From contig CAZHCA010000030.1 in the NCBI GenBank assembly GCA_964530825.1, positions 1 through 53,714 of the forward strand: a stretch of DNA of 53,714 bases, read 5' to 3'. This DNA is from CAZHCA01 sp964530825. GTDB lineage: Bacteria > Bacteroidota > Bacteroidia > Chitinophagales > Saprospiraceae. Shown here piece after piece: positions 43,275-51,404 of the stretch; the first letter of the stretch is position 1; each line of letters begins with the position of its first letter. Both the position numbers and the translations under genes were made by a program. A model generated the notes under the pieces. That model was not told the DNA's origin, searched no databases, and saw only the letters and a list, made by a program, of their open reading frames with translations.

Positions 43275-43336
43275 AGGCGGCGGGTTTCAGCCCTGCAAAA
43301 AAAGAAAAATTACCCGAACAAAGCAGGAGTTAACAT

Positions 43337-43362
43337 AAAAAAGGGTGCCCCGTAAGGCACCC
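43337..43362 (-). terminator. Intrinsic terminator of the sigma-factor operon
   Basis: GGGTGCC (43343-43349) and GGCACCC (43356-43362) form a perfect 7-bp stem around a 6-nt loop. On the minus strand six T follow (the A-run at 43337-43342). It lies 31 bp past the last gene of the sigma operon. Confidence 0.85.
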
Positions 43363-43392
43363 GAAAATCCATGAATTTATTATTGCTTTGGG

Positions 43393-43836
43393 TCAGTTCC
43401 TGCGCTTGGCTCGCGCCTCTCGCAGGCGCTGTACCAATTCGCGCTTAAACTCATTTGTAGCCGGCTTAATCATGGCAATTTTGCGCGGAGAAATGATCTG
43501 CTTAAATTTTTCGTAATACGAGCGCTGTAAGTCGATCAATTCTTCTTCCATCCGAAACCGTTTGAGGATAGCCTCTTCGGCTTCTACATCAGACATATCC
43601 TGCGGGCTTCGGTTGGTTCTATATTTGGCTCTGATATTTTTTTGTGCTTCTTCCATTTCGTTGTACAGGGGCCAAAAACCCTGGGCCTCCTCGGCAGTCA
43701 GGCTTAGGCGTTCGGTCAGGTAGGCTACTTTCATCGCTTCGACCTTTTGGCCCAGCGGGCCGTCATTGTCAAACTGACCGAAGGTGGATAGGGAGTAAAG
43801 CATAAAGCAGATAGCAACCGTGGCAATGCGTAGCAT
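43393..43836 (-). CDS. Exported LTxxQ-like protein of an ECF sigma operon
   Basis: A 147-residue protein with a signal peptide (MLRIATVAICFMLYSLSTFG, then Q) and a helical body. The motif AYLTERLSLTAEEAQGFWPL recalls the LTxxQ/Spy-like periplasmic proteins that often follow ECF sigma factors in Bacteroidota, where they are named sensor of sigma factor. The C-terminal end is basic. It follows the anti-sigma-like gene by 20 bp. Confidence 0.8.
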   Translation of the reverse strand: MLRIATVAICFMLYSLSTFGQFDNDGPLGQKVEAMKVAYLTERLSLTAEEAQGFWPLYNEMEEAQKNIRAKYRTNRSPQDMSDVEAEEAILKRFRMEEELIDLQRSYYEKFKQIISPRKIAMIKPATNEFKRELVQRLREARAKRRN

Positions 43837-43856
43837 AATTTTGGGCAGTTTGGTTA

Positions 43857-44402
43857 TTATAGAATGTCGTCAATCGGAAGGTCTTCTAGTTCTTGTAACA
43901 GTCGATCGAGGTCTTCATCGACAGCATCATCGTCTTCGCGCAATTCCGGAAGCGAATCTTCCTCGGCGTCATCAACCTCATCGGTAAGTTCAAGGAGTAA
44001 ATCGGTGTCGAAGTTTTGAATGTTTTTTTCGATATAAACCTGTATCTCCTCCGGAGCCAGCTGTGCAAAGGGATCGGCCGGTGCGGATACCGTTTCGGCG
44101 GCTGGCCGGAACCACCATAAGCCTATCGCCAGAAGGGCAATGAGAGCGAGGGCTCCCGCCCACTGGGGCCGTTGTAGGGGGGCCAACCAAGCACGTATCC
44201 ATTGGGCCCAGCCAGTGGTAAGCGGCGGAGGCGCCAGTACCGGCTCGGATTCGGTCTCGGCTTGGATGAACTCCATGAGTCGGTCGGGCAGTTCTTCGAA
44301 GTACTGCCCGGGAATGCGCATGCCATCAGGCTCTTCTTTTAGCCGGGCCAGGCGGGGGGACAGTTTCTCCAGTTCTTTTCTCAAGGATTCTTTGTTTTCC
44401 AT
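43857..44402 (-). CDS. Probable anti-sigma factor, single-pass membrane protein
   Basis: A 181-residue protein: an N-terminal cytoplasmic helical part (to about 90), one membrane helix (WAGALALIALLAIGLWWF, about 100-117) and an acidic C-terminal tail (DDAVDEDLDRLLQELEDLPI) outside. The layout and position between an ECF sigma gene and a periplasmic LTxxQ-like gene suggest an anti-sigma factor, but no known anti-sigma domain (such as ZAS zinc motif) is recognisable. Confidence 0.72.
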   Translation of the reverse strand: MENKESLRKELEKLSPRLARLKEEPDGMRIPGQYFEELPDRLMEFIQAETESEPVLAPPPLTTGWAQWIRAWLAPLQRPQWAGALALIALLAIGLWWFRPAAETVSAPADPFAQLAPEEIQVYIEKNIQNFDTDLLLELTDEVDDAEEDSLPELREDDDAVDEDLDRLLQELEDLPIDDIL

Positions 44403-44422
44403 ATAGCGCAGATTATACTCCG

Positions 44423-45025
44423 TTACACATCAACGGATTTAAAGTATTGTTCAATTTTTTTCACCGCGTGGTGGTAGGATGCTTTAAGTGCTCCTACCGA
44501 CGTGTTGAGGATCGTTGACATTTCCTGATAGCTCATTTCTTCAAAATAGCGCATATTAAAGACCAGTAGTTGCTTTTCGGGTAATTGCTGGATGGCTTGC
44601 TGCAGCTTAATTTGTACTTCCTCCCCGTCAAAATAGGGATCGGCTTTTAATTGATTGGCAAGCAACAGCTCTTCATCGTCAATGGAGCTGGCACTACGCC
44701 GCTGGCGTTGTTTCAAAAACGTAATGGCCTCGTTGGTTGCAATCCGGTACAGCCAGGTATACAGGCTTGAATTTCCCTTGAACCCTTTAATGTTGCGGTA
44801 TACCTTAAGCATACAGTTTTGCAGCACATCGTTTGCATCATCGTGATCGACCACCAAGCGCCGAATTTGCCAATACAGTTTTTCCTGGTAAGCCTGGATC
44901 AAAAGGCGAAAGCCTTGATCATAGTGGCCTTTATCCTGGAGCAAAACCAGGATCTGCTGATCGGTAATATCAGGAGCTGGTGTCCGCAATTGTGGTCCTT
45001 TTTCGCGCATGTTTCGTTTTTCCAT
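44423..45025 (-). CDS. ECF-type RNA polymerase sigma factor
   Basis: A 200-residue sigma-70 family protein. Region 2 (DDANDVLQNCMLKVYRNIKG, about 62-81, with LYTWLYRIATNEAITFLKQR after it) and region 4 (LPEKQLLVFNMRYFEEMSYQ then EMSTILNTSVGALKASYHHA) are clear. It directs transcription to an unknown regulon, probably controlled by the membrane protein encoded 20 bp downstream. The operon order is sigma, anti-sigma-like, LTxxQ-like. Confidence 0.95.
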   Translation of the reverse strand: MEKRNMREKGPQLRTPAPDITDQQILVLLQDKGHYDQGFRLLIQAYQEKLYWQIRRLVVDHDDANDVLQNCMLKVYRNIKGFKGNSSLYTWLYRIATNEAITFLKQRQRRSASSIDDEELLLANQLKADPYFDGEEVQIKLQQAIQQLPEKQLLVFNMRYFEEMSYQEMSTILNTSVGALKASYHHAVKKIEQYFKSVDV

Positions 45026-45151
45026 ATCGAGCTGATGGCGTAAAGAGCGCCAACGGAACCATCGGAAAAACAGATTTTAGACCTGTTTGCCTTTCCGAGG
45101 TTTAATCTCCCCGGAGTAATTAATTAAAAATACGGGAAAATAGAGTAGAAC

Positions 45152-47203
45152 TCACTGTTCCGCCGCTGGGCTGAAGAGCCGTACCGTCCAATCATCGACC
45201 CATGTGGGCCGGTCAAGGTGGTTCCAATAGTACACTTTAACCGTTTCGGCGGGATAGTCTGAGGGTAATTGGATCTGTAGGTTCAGTTTTTGCCAGTTAC
45301 CGGATTTTTCCCTTTCAATGGCACCCGCATGGAATTGATAGAAAATATCGTCTGTCGGACCTACGATGGCCAGGCCGCCATAAGTAGCATCGGCTGCACG
45401 CCAGGCGGTGATTTCGATAATAGTGCAGGGTCCGGCATTTTTAAAAGTGCGGCCAAACCCAAATGGCTGCCGGCTATCGAGGCGGAGGGCATAACGGCCC
45501 GAGCGAGCACGGCTACTGTCACGTTGGCGACCGCCTTCGAAAGTGATGCCCGGAGGATTCGACCGTAGCTTTTTTCCAACCGGACCGGTTGTTTCGGTGT
45601 CGGTATGGAAAATGCGCGAATGACGGTGGGGCGGTCGCGCATTGAGGTAAATGGTGTCTTTTCCAGGGGGAAGCCAGCGGGAATAGGCGTACGTCTTGAC
45701 GGGCTGGTAGCAGGGTAGGGGGCTGAAACTAATAGCAAGGCTATCTTTGACAACGTACCACCAACTTTTACCGTAAGGGGTAATGGGATTACGATAGGTG
45801 CGATTGGTGTTGGCATTGAACTCAAAACCGCCATCGACCAGGGTAGCATCGAAGCCTTGCTGTTCCAATTGATTGATCGCCTTCCATCGGGTGCGGTTCC
45901 AATTGAGGTAATCATGTGTCGCAGCTATACTAAACAGAGCCATCAGGATTAAAAGCAACCATCCCGTTCGGTCTGCGGTCAGGCCCGGTTTTTTCCGGGG
46001 CAGTAAGGCCAGTATAAAAAGAGGCAGGGGGAGGATTAGGTAACGGTCCCAGAAATAGTAATCAATCATCAGGTATCCGGTGTAAAGAAGCCCCCCTAAA
46101 AGCAGAGCTTTGTGGAAAGGGTCGAGCGAACGGCTAAGGATGCGCTCCATTAGGGCGGTTAGCAACAAAATGCCTCCGGCAAAACCTATTCCCCGGAGTA
46201 TATGCAGACCCAAAGGCGGGTTTGGTAAGAAATCCTGAGCGGTGAAGTAGCCGTCTTTTAGCAGTTTAGGACCCAGGCCCAGGTAATGGAAAATATTGCC
46301 TTCTGGCAAGTGTTCCCAGCTGTACGGGATCGTTGGGGCAATTAAAAGGAGGGCTGTAATCCAAGAAAGAGGACGGGCTTTTAACCATTCCTTTCCATTC
46401 CAACAGGTGAGCGGTAGGAGGAATAATCCCCAGTAGAACCAGCAAGCACCCAAACGGCGCGGCACCCCGGTCAGCCAATCTGGACTCAGTGCGCGTTCGA
46501 CAAGTAAGCTAATGGACCCGAAAGCTTCGGGTAAGGCAGCTTGTTGGTTTTGCCAATATAAATATCCACGCATAGCCAGGTAGGTCAGCACGATAGCATC
46601 GGCCGCTAGGAGGTGTTGCCAGCCGGATCGGCGGTCAAGTGCTACAGCTAGGAAGAAAATCAGCGGTGCTAACAGTCCGAATTGCCGGATGAGGGTCGCG
46701 GCGATGCTTAACAAGATGGCTACTGCTAAATCAGTAGCCCGTCTCGATTTGAAGGCCCGGTGGTAGGCATACAGTGCGCTGACAAAGCAGGCCAGGAAAG
46801 GCACATCGGTCATAAAGGAGAACGACAGAAAAAAATACCATGGTGAAAATGCCAGGAGCATAGTTCCGGCTGCTGCCATGTAGGCTGTCGACCCGGCGAT
46901 GCGTAACCAACGGAAAAAGATCCACAAGCCTGCGGTAGAAAGTACCAGAGTTGCGTAGCGCAATACAGTATGGTTGTCGCCAAAGAGGCTGCAGAATACA
47001 TACCCCCAGACGACCTGCCCGATCAGAGTCATGGCTTGCCAGCCATTGAATGATAGGCTGCCTGTGGCACGCCAATTCAAAACCATTTCGGCGTAGGCCC
47101 AGTCATCGTTGAGGGGAAAGTTGCCGGAGGGATTGGTTATAAGTATGGCGACCAGCCAACTGAAGGCCATCCACCAGTAAACGATGGGAAAGTAGCGCGA
47201 CAT
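45152..47203 (-). CDS. GT-C (family 39-like) membrane glycosyltransferase with C-terminal beta domain
   Basis: A 683-residue protein. Roughly the first 440 residues are helical membrane segments. The loop after helix 1 carries FPLNDDWAYAEMVLNW, whose DD pair is the GT-C/PMT-type acidic motif. The C-terminal 180 residues (from about 505) form a beta-rich, carbohydrate-binding-like domain (for example SGRYALRLDSRQPFGFGRTF). Such proteins transfer sugars from polyprenyl-phosphate carriers to proteins or glycans on the outer face. The acceptor is unknown. It follows the CotH-like gene by 27 bp. Confidence 0.8.
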   Translation of the reverse strand: MSRYFPIVYWWMAFSWLVAILITNPSGNFPLNDDWAYAEMVLNWRATGSLSFNGWQAMTLIGQVVWGYVFCSLFGDNHTVLRYATLVLSTAGLWIFFRWLRIAGSTAYMAAAGTMLLAFSPWYFFLSFSFMTDVPFLACFVSALYAYHRAFKSRRATDLAVAILLSIAATLIRQFGLLAPLIFFLAVALDRRSGWQHLLAADAIVLTYLAMRGYLYWQNQQAALPEAFGSISLLVERALSPDWLTGVPRRLGACWFYWGLFLLPLTCWNGKEWLKARPLSWITALLLIAPTIPYSWEHLPEGNIFHYLGLGPKLLKDGYFTAQDFLPNPPLGLHILRGIGFAGGILLLTALMERILSRSLDPFHKALLLGGLLYTGYLMIDYYFWDRYLILPLPLFILALLPRKKPGLTADRTGWLLLILMALFSIAATHDYLNWNRTRWKAINQLEQQGFDATLVDGGFEFNANTNRTYRNPITPYGKSWWYVVKDSLAISFSPLPCYQPVKTYAYSRWLPPGKDTIYLNARPPHRHSRIFHTDTETTGPVGKKLRSNPPGITFEGGRQRDSSRARSGRYALRLDSRQPFGFGRTFKNAGPCTIIEITAWRAADATYGGLAIVGPTDDIFYQFHAGAIEREKSGNWQKLNLQIQLPSDYPAETVKVYYWNHLDRPTWVDDWTVRLFSPAAEQ

Positions 47204-47230
47204 GCGAGGAAGATAAGGACTTTCTGCCGG

Positions 47231-49567
47231 TTAGAAATACCCCCGGTAGCGAAGGCGCAGCATAAGTAAACCCAAAATCAGAACGCCGAAAGAGGCGCCG
47301 GCTTGAATCCAACGGGCCTGGTTGCGGCGTACACGGCTGTCAACATAATAGGGATTGGCTCCGTTGGGCGTACCCGGACCGTAGCGCTGTACCCAATTGG
47401 AGGTGTCGGCATTGTCGAGCCAGGGTAGCTGGAGACTCAGGGTAAAAGTCGAATCGGTATAGGGTAGAGTATAGGAAACACTGTCGACTGCTGCGCCATC
47501 GGGAGCAAAAAGTTGAATAACTTCGTGTCGTTTGCTGATACCAAAGTCGAGGTCGCCCGCCACATTATATGCCCGGGGGAAAGCCTTCCAGAATGCTTCG
47601 CGGTCTTCGGCGACAATCAGGTAGTCATTAGGATCGATGTGCCAATCGGGAAAGGCAAATTCATTTTTCAGATCCACAATTTTCCAGCCTTTAAGGTAGA
47701 TGCGTTGATCGCTGTTGTTGTATAGCTCGAGCCAGTCTTCAGAGCGGGGATCATTGGGAGAAATCTCATTAATGACCAGTTTACTGGCCATTGGATGATC
47801 GTAGGGTTCGAAAACGGCCCTCAGGTCAATCGCAGATTGATCCTGGGATAAAACCAGGGTACTTTGTTTATCTCCGGAAAAAGTTCCTTCCCAATGGGAA
47901 AACCGATAGCCATAGTCGGGTACCGCTGCGAGATGTACCGGCAGGTTTTCGAAATATTGGGTATACAGGCGCTCCCGGCGCACGTCGATGTGGTCATTGA
48001 TAACAATGCGTCCCCCAGATGTGCTTTCCAAGACGATGGGGCGCATGATCCCAGTTTGGAAATGGTCCTGCAAATATCTCCACATGTAGTCGGCACGATC
48101 ACTGGCAAAATTTTTTATCCGGAGTACCTCGTTGTGCCATGCTCTTTCACTGAGTCGCCAACGATCGAGATGGCGAGGCATTTCAGGCAGGAGGTTGAAG
48201 TAGATCTGATCGATCACTTGCAGCACGTTTCCGGGCGATAGCGTCGTATTGAGGTGGTCGGCGAAACGGGTGGCAAACTGGCGCCGGAATAGGTCATTTT
48301 CAAGAAGCTTGCGCAGCAGGAAGGTGCTCCAGGGCGGGTTCGGCCACCGTGGGCCATTGGCCTCGGTATGGAAAGCCAGGGAATTAAAGGATGCCGCATC
48401 CTTATCGTATAGTCCCATGCCCCAATCGGTGTCATAAAGGATCCAACGCCAACGGCCCCGACCGGTTCGCGGACGCCAGAATCGAATGTTTCCCCCTGCA
48501 TCGCGATTATCGAAGTAAATCTGGGCAATTTGGTGGTCGATAAAACTAGTCACATCGATTTGACTGCACACATAGGTGTAGTGAGTTGGATTGGCAAGGT
48601 CATTTTCCTTTAAAAACTCAAGCAGCTTCTGGTATTGATAGCGACTGCCGTCGCGGACTGTAAATTTATGTTCCAGGAAGTCGATGCTATCCTTATCCAC
48701 ATCGTGATGGGCGGCGATAAAGTACTTGTTCAGCTTTTCCCGGATATTATAGATCCCCCAGTATCGACCGTTGAGGTAGACGTGGGCTGGCCGGTAATCC
48801 TGGCAGTCGACGTTCATATCCTGGGCAATAGTCGTGATGGCAGCATCGCGAAAATGAGACCGCCCCCAATCACTACCCGAATTGCGCAACACCAGAAACT
48901 TGAATTTCTTTAACCCTCCGTCGCCAAAGATGGGGTAGTCGATGCGTTTTTGTTGGTAGTCGTCGCGGGCAACCAGGGCGATTGATTTTTGCGGAAAAAA
49001 ACGACTCTGACCACCAAATAGACGGAATCCACTGAGGGCCTGGTACACGCAATTACCGTCGTTTTCGAAGATTTCTACGTTGGCTAGATATTCCTGCCGC
49101 GTCCAATAGTTGGCATTGGCGTGGCTTTTACCCTGCCCGGCTACGAAAATACCCTGCCGAGGGTCGAACAGAAGTTGCGGATCGATGCTAATGGTCACCA
49201 CGGGCAGGCTGGTTTCGGGTTCTCCGATGAGGTAAGTAGCCGCTTGTAGAGGCCCCTTTTCGCCGTCCCGGAAGGCAATGGCCCGTACTGCTGTTGAGGT
49301 CGAAATAACAATCGGTTCTTCGTAAAGATTAGCACGGCGGCTAGGCGTACTACCGTCAAGTGTGTAATAAATCCGGCTGCTGCCTGGCGCCCGTAACTGT
49401 AACTCGATGGGGCCGGGGTGGAACCCATTCGGGCGGGAGAAGGAGACAGATAGTGGAGGGTCTACAACGGACGTAGTCCGCGCCCACGTAGGGAGGATAA
49501 GCAGGAGCAACAAGGCAAGTATTTGCAGCCTGGGTTGGGGTATGTTTTTTGTTCGTTTCTGGGACAT
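47231..49567 (-). CDS. Exported CotH-kinase protein with chitobiase-like and lamin-tail domains
   Basis: A 778-residue protein from ATG 49565-49567 (MSQKRTKNIPQPRLQILALL); a start 18 codons earlier is possible. After a signal or anchor segment it has a chitobiase C-terminal-like domain (IYYTLDGSTPSRRA), a CotH kinase domain (from about 125; YILVLR-like FKFLVLRNSGSDW, YFDNRDAGGNIRFW and LYDTDWGMGLYDKD) and a lamin-tail domain (LVINEISPNDPRSEDWLELY). It ends in one membrane helix (GASFGVLILGLLMLRLRY). CotH proteins are atypical kinases that phosphorylate other proteins. Pairing with a GT-C enzyme suggests modification of a common surface target. Confidence 0.88.
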   Translation of the reverse strand: MSQKRTKNIPQPRLQILALLLLLILPTWARTTSVVDPPLSVSFSRPNGFHPGPIELQLRAPGSSRIYYTLDGSTPSRRANLYEEPIVISTSTAVRAIAFRDGEKGPLQAATYLIGEPETSLPVVTISIDPQLLFDPRQGIFVAGQGKSHANANYWTRQEYLANVEIFENDGNCVYQALSGFRLFGGQSRFFPQKSIALVARDDYQQKRIDYPIFGDGGLKKFKFLVLRNSGSDWGRSHFRDAAITTIAQDMNVDCQDYRPAHVYLNGRYWGIYNIREKLNKYFIAAHHDVDKDSIDFLEHKFTVRDGSRYQYQKLLEFLKENDLANPTHYTYVCSQIDVTSFIDHQIAQIYFDNRDAGGNIRFWRPRTGRGRWRWILYDTDWGMGLYDKDAASFNSLAFHTEANGPRWPNPPWSTFLLRKLLENDLFRRQFATRFADHLNTTLSPGNVLQVIDQIYFNLLPEMPRHLDRWRLSERAWHNEVLRIKNFASDRADYMWRYLQDHFQTGIMRPIVLESTSGGRIVINDHIDVRRERLYTQYFENLPVHLAAVPDYGYRFSHWEGTFSGDKQSTLVLSQDQSAIDLRAVFEPYDHPMASKLVINEISPNDPRSEDWLELYNNSDQRIYLKGWKIVDLKNEFAFPDWHIDPNDYLIVAEDREAFWKAFPRAYNVAGDLDFGISKRHEVIQLFAPDGAAVDSVSYTLPYTDSTFTLSLQLPWLDNADTSNWVQRYGPGTPNGANPYYVDSRVRRNQARWIQAGASFGVLILGLLMLRLRYRGYF

Positions 49568-49712
49568 GGCCCGACACCGGTATAAAAAGATTAAAATAAG
49601 GGTAAATATTTTACCCAGCAAGGTGTACTTTTAATGCTTCTTCAGAGCGCCTTGCTCTTCTAATGTCGTTCTGATTTAGCAGTAATTACGAAGAAGATGC
49701 ATTTTTTGTTGT

Positions 49713-50261
49713 ATGGGAAAAAGACTGAGTCGGTTCATCTTTGAAAAGATTTGGGGGTGGGAGCTTGTCGGCGATTTTCCAAAAGCAGTGAAAAAGTTTG
49801 TGGTTGTCGTAGCCCCGCACACCAGCAACTGGGATTTTCCGCTGGGTTTACTGGTCCGGAGTATTACCCAGCGCGATATCAAATTCATTGCTAAGGATAG
49901 TTTGTTCCGGCCGCCCTTCGGATGGCTGTTCCGCGCATTGGGAGGCTATCCGGTGGACCGGTCTAAGAGCACAAATTTTGTGGATGCGGTGGTCGATATA
50001 TTCAATGCGCATGAATCTTTTTGTATAACCATCACTCCGGAGGGGACCAGAAAAAAAGCCGAACGACTGCGGACCGGTTTTTACTACATCGCCCTCAATG
50101 CTCGGGTACCGCTGGTCTGGGTACGTTTTGATTATAAAGCGCGGCAAGTAACGATCCATGAGCCGTTTCACCCCACCGGAAATCTCGAAAGCGATCTGGC
50201 CACGATGTTGGCTTTTTTCCGAACAGCCGAAGGCAAGCACCCTGAAAAAGGACTGGGATAA
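49713..50261 (+). CDS. PlsC-like 1-acylglycerol-3-phosphate acyltransferase
   Basis: A 182-residue acyltransferase of the PlsC family. The catalytic motif H-x4-D is H36-TSNW-D41, preceded by VVVVAP, and ITPEGTRKK is the substrate-binding block. It acylates lysophosphatidate or a related lipid at the inner membrane. The protein is shorter than E. coli PlsC (about 245 residues), as in a compact subgroup. It is divergent from the CotH gene. Confidence 0.9.
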   Translation: MGKRLSRFIFEKIWGWELVGDFPKAVKKFVVVVAPHTSNWDFPLGLLVRSITQRDIKFIAKDSLFRPPFGWLFRALGGYPVDRSKSTNFVDAVVDIFNAHESFCITITPEGTRKKAERLRTGFYYIALNARVPLVWVRFDYKARQVTIHEPFHPTGNLESDLATMLAFFRTAEGKHPEKGLG

Positions 50262-50380
50262 GTAGGATAAAGCGTATGGTTCGTCGTTAAATTGTCAAAA
50301 GCAACGATGGCTCGGGCTAAACCATTCGGTTTTCCCATTGTCTATTCTTCATCTTTTGATCTTTTCCTAAAAAAATTACC

Positions 50381-51220
50381 ATGCACTTGAAATCTACACT
50401 AGGAATTGTAAGCCTTTTGGCCACTGCCGTATTTTTTCTGGGTAATTCCAGCGGCGCCGGAAACGTACAACAGACCGATCGTACCGGCTCTCCACTGAGC
50501 CCGGGAACGTGTGTTGTTTGTCACTCTTCCGGCGCCTTTGAACCTGCTATCAAACTGGAAATTTTAGACGGGACAACTCCCGTTACGGCTTACCAACCCG
50601 GCCAGACTTATCAGTTACGCGTCACCATCACGGCTGGTATGGGTGAGCCAGTGGGGCATGGTTTCCAGGCCACGGCCTTAACCGGAGCAGAAGACCAGGC
50701 TGCCGGTAATTTTACCGAAAGCTCTAATGGTATCCGTGTGCTTTCCCTAAACGACCGCGAATATATCGAACATACGCGCTCAAATATCGATTCCAATTAT
50801 TTTGAGTTTTTCTGGACAGCTCCGGAAGCAGGTACGGGAGCCGTACGTTTTTACGCTGCCGGAACTGCCGTAAACGGCGCTGCCGGATCGGGTGGCGACG
50901 GCGCCGCATCCTTAGAGGAACCTCTGGTCCTGGAGGAAGCTACTGCCACAACCGTTTTTAATCGTGCAGATTTGCAGGTGGATTGGACCATTTATCCGAA
51001 TCCTGCCCGCGACTTTATCGTCGTGGAGGTGAACGATGATTTGGATGTGGACGCGCGCCTTCAACTGTTCGACCTGAATGGTCGGCTACTCCGGGAAATG
51101 GCTGCCCAACGCGGGCCCAATAGCCTAATCAATGGGGCTACCAATTTGGCTGGGGGTATTTATCAAGTCCGTCTGGTCAGTGCCGGAAAGCAAACCACTG
51201 GTAAAGTACTCATCCGCTAG
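50381..51220 (+). CDS. Secreted CxxCH protein with T9SS sorting domain
   Basis: A 279-residue exported protein: signal peptide (1-26), a GSPLSPGTCVVCHSSG stretch with the haem-attachment motif C44-VV-C47-H48, a beta domain of the choice-of-anchor V type (about 55-190) and a T9SS type A sorting domain (about 200-279, IYPNPARDFIVVEV to GKVLIR). One c-type haem is plausible, but the motif may instead hold a disulfide or metal. Function unknown; it is followed by a terminator. Confidence 0.88.
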   Translation: MHLKSTLGIVSLLATAVFFLGNSSGAGNVQQTDRTGSPLSPGTCVVCHSSGAFEPAIKLEILDGTTPVTAYQPGQTYQLRVTITAGMGEPVGHGFQATALTGAEDQAAGNFTESSNGIRVLSLNDREYIEHTRSNIDSNYFEFFWTAPEAGTGAVRFYAAGTAVNGAAGSGGDGAASLEEPLVLEEATATTVFNRADLQVDWTIYPNPARDFIVVEVNDDLDVDARLQLFDLNGRLLREMAAQRGPNSLINGATNLAGGIYQVRLVSAGKQTTGKVLIR

Positions 51221-51238
51221 CTTTGAGCGGTAATTTAA

Positions 51239-51287
51239 GGGGCCGTATCGCACGGAAACTTCCCGGCGAATACGGCTCCTTTTGTTT
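51239..51287 (+). terminator. Intrinsic terminator after the CxxCH protein
   Basis: GGGGCCGTAT (51239-51248) pairs with ATACGGCTCC (51270-51279) with one G-U pair, followed by TTTTGTTTT. It lies 18 bp past the stop codon. Confidence 0.75.
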
Positions 51288-51339
51288 TGATGCGCCCGAT
51301 GTCTTCTTAGTGCGGTGGCAATAACCTGATTTGAAAGCC

Positions 51340-51369
51340 TTGATACCGCGCACTGGATCGCTATCTTTG
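51340..51369 (+). promoter_or_regulatory. Bacteroidota promoter of ligA
   Basis: TTG (51340-51342), 19 bp, then TATCTTTG (51362-51369), an exact TAnnTTTG. Expected transcription start about 51376, giving a 5' leader of about 30 nt before the ATG at 51405. It is the best promoter match in the window. Confidence 0.7.
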
Positions 51370-51404
51370 ACGAAGACTTTACATTTCAATCAATTTTCTT
51401 TTAC

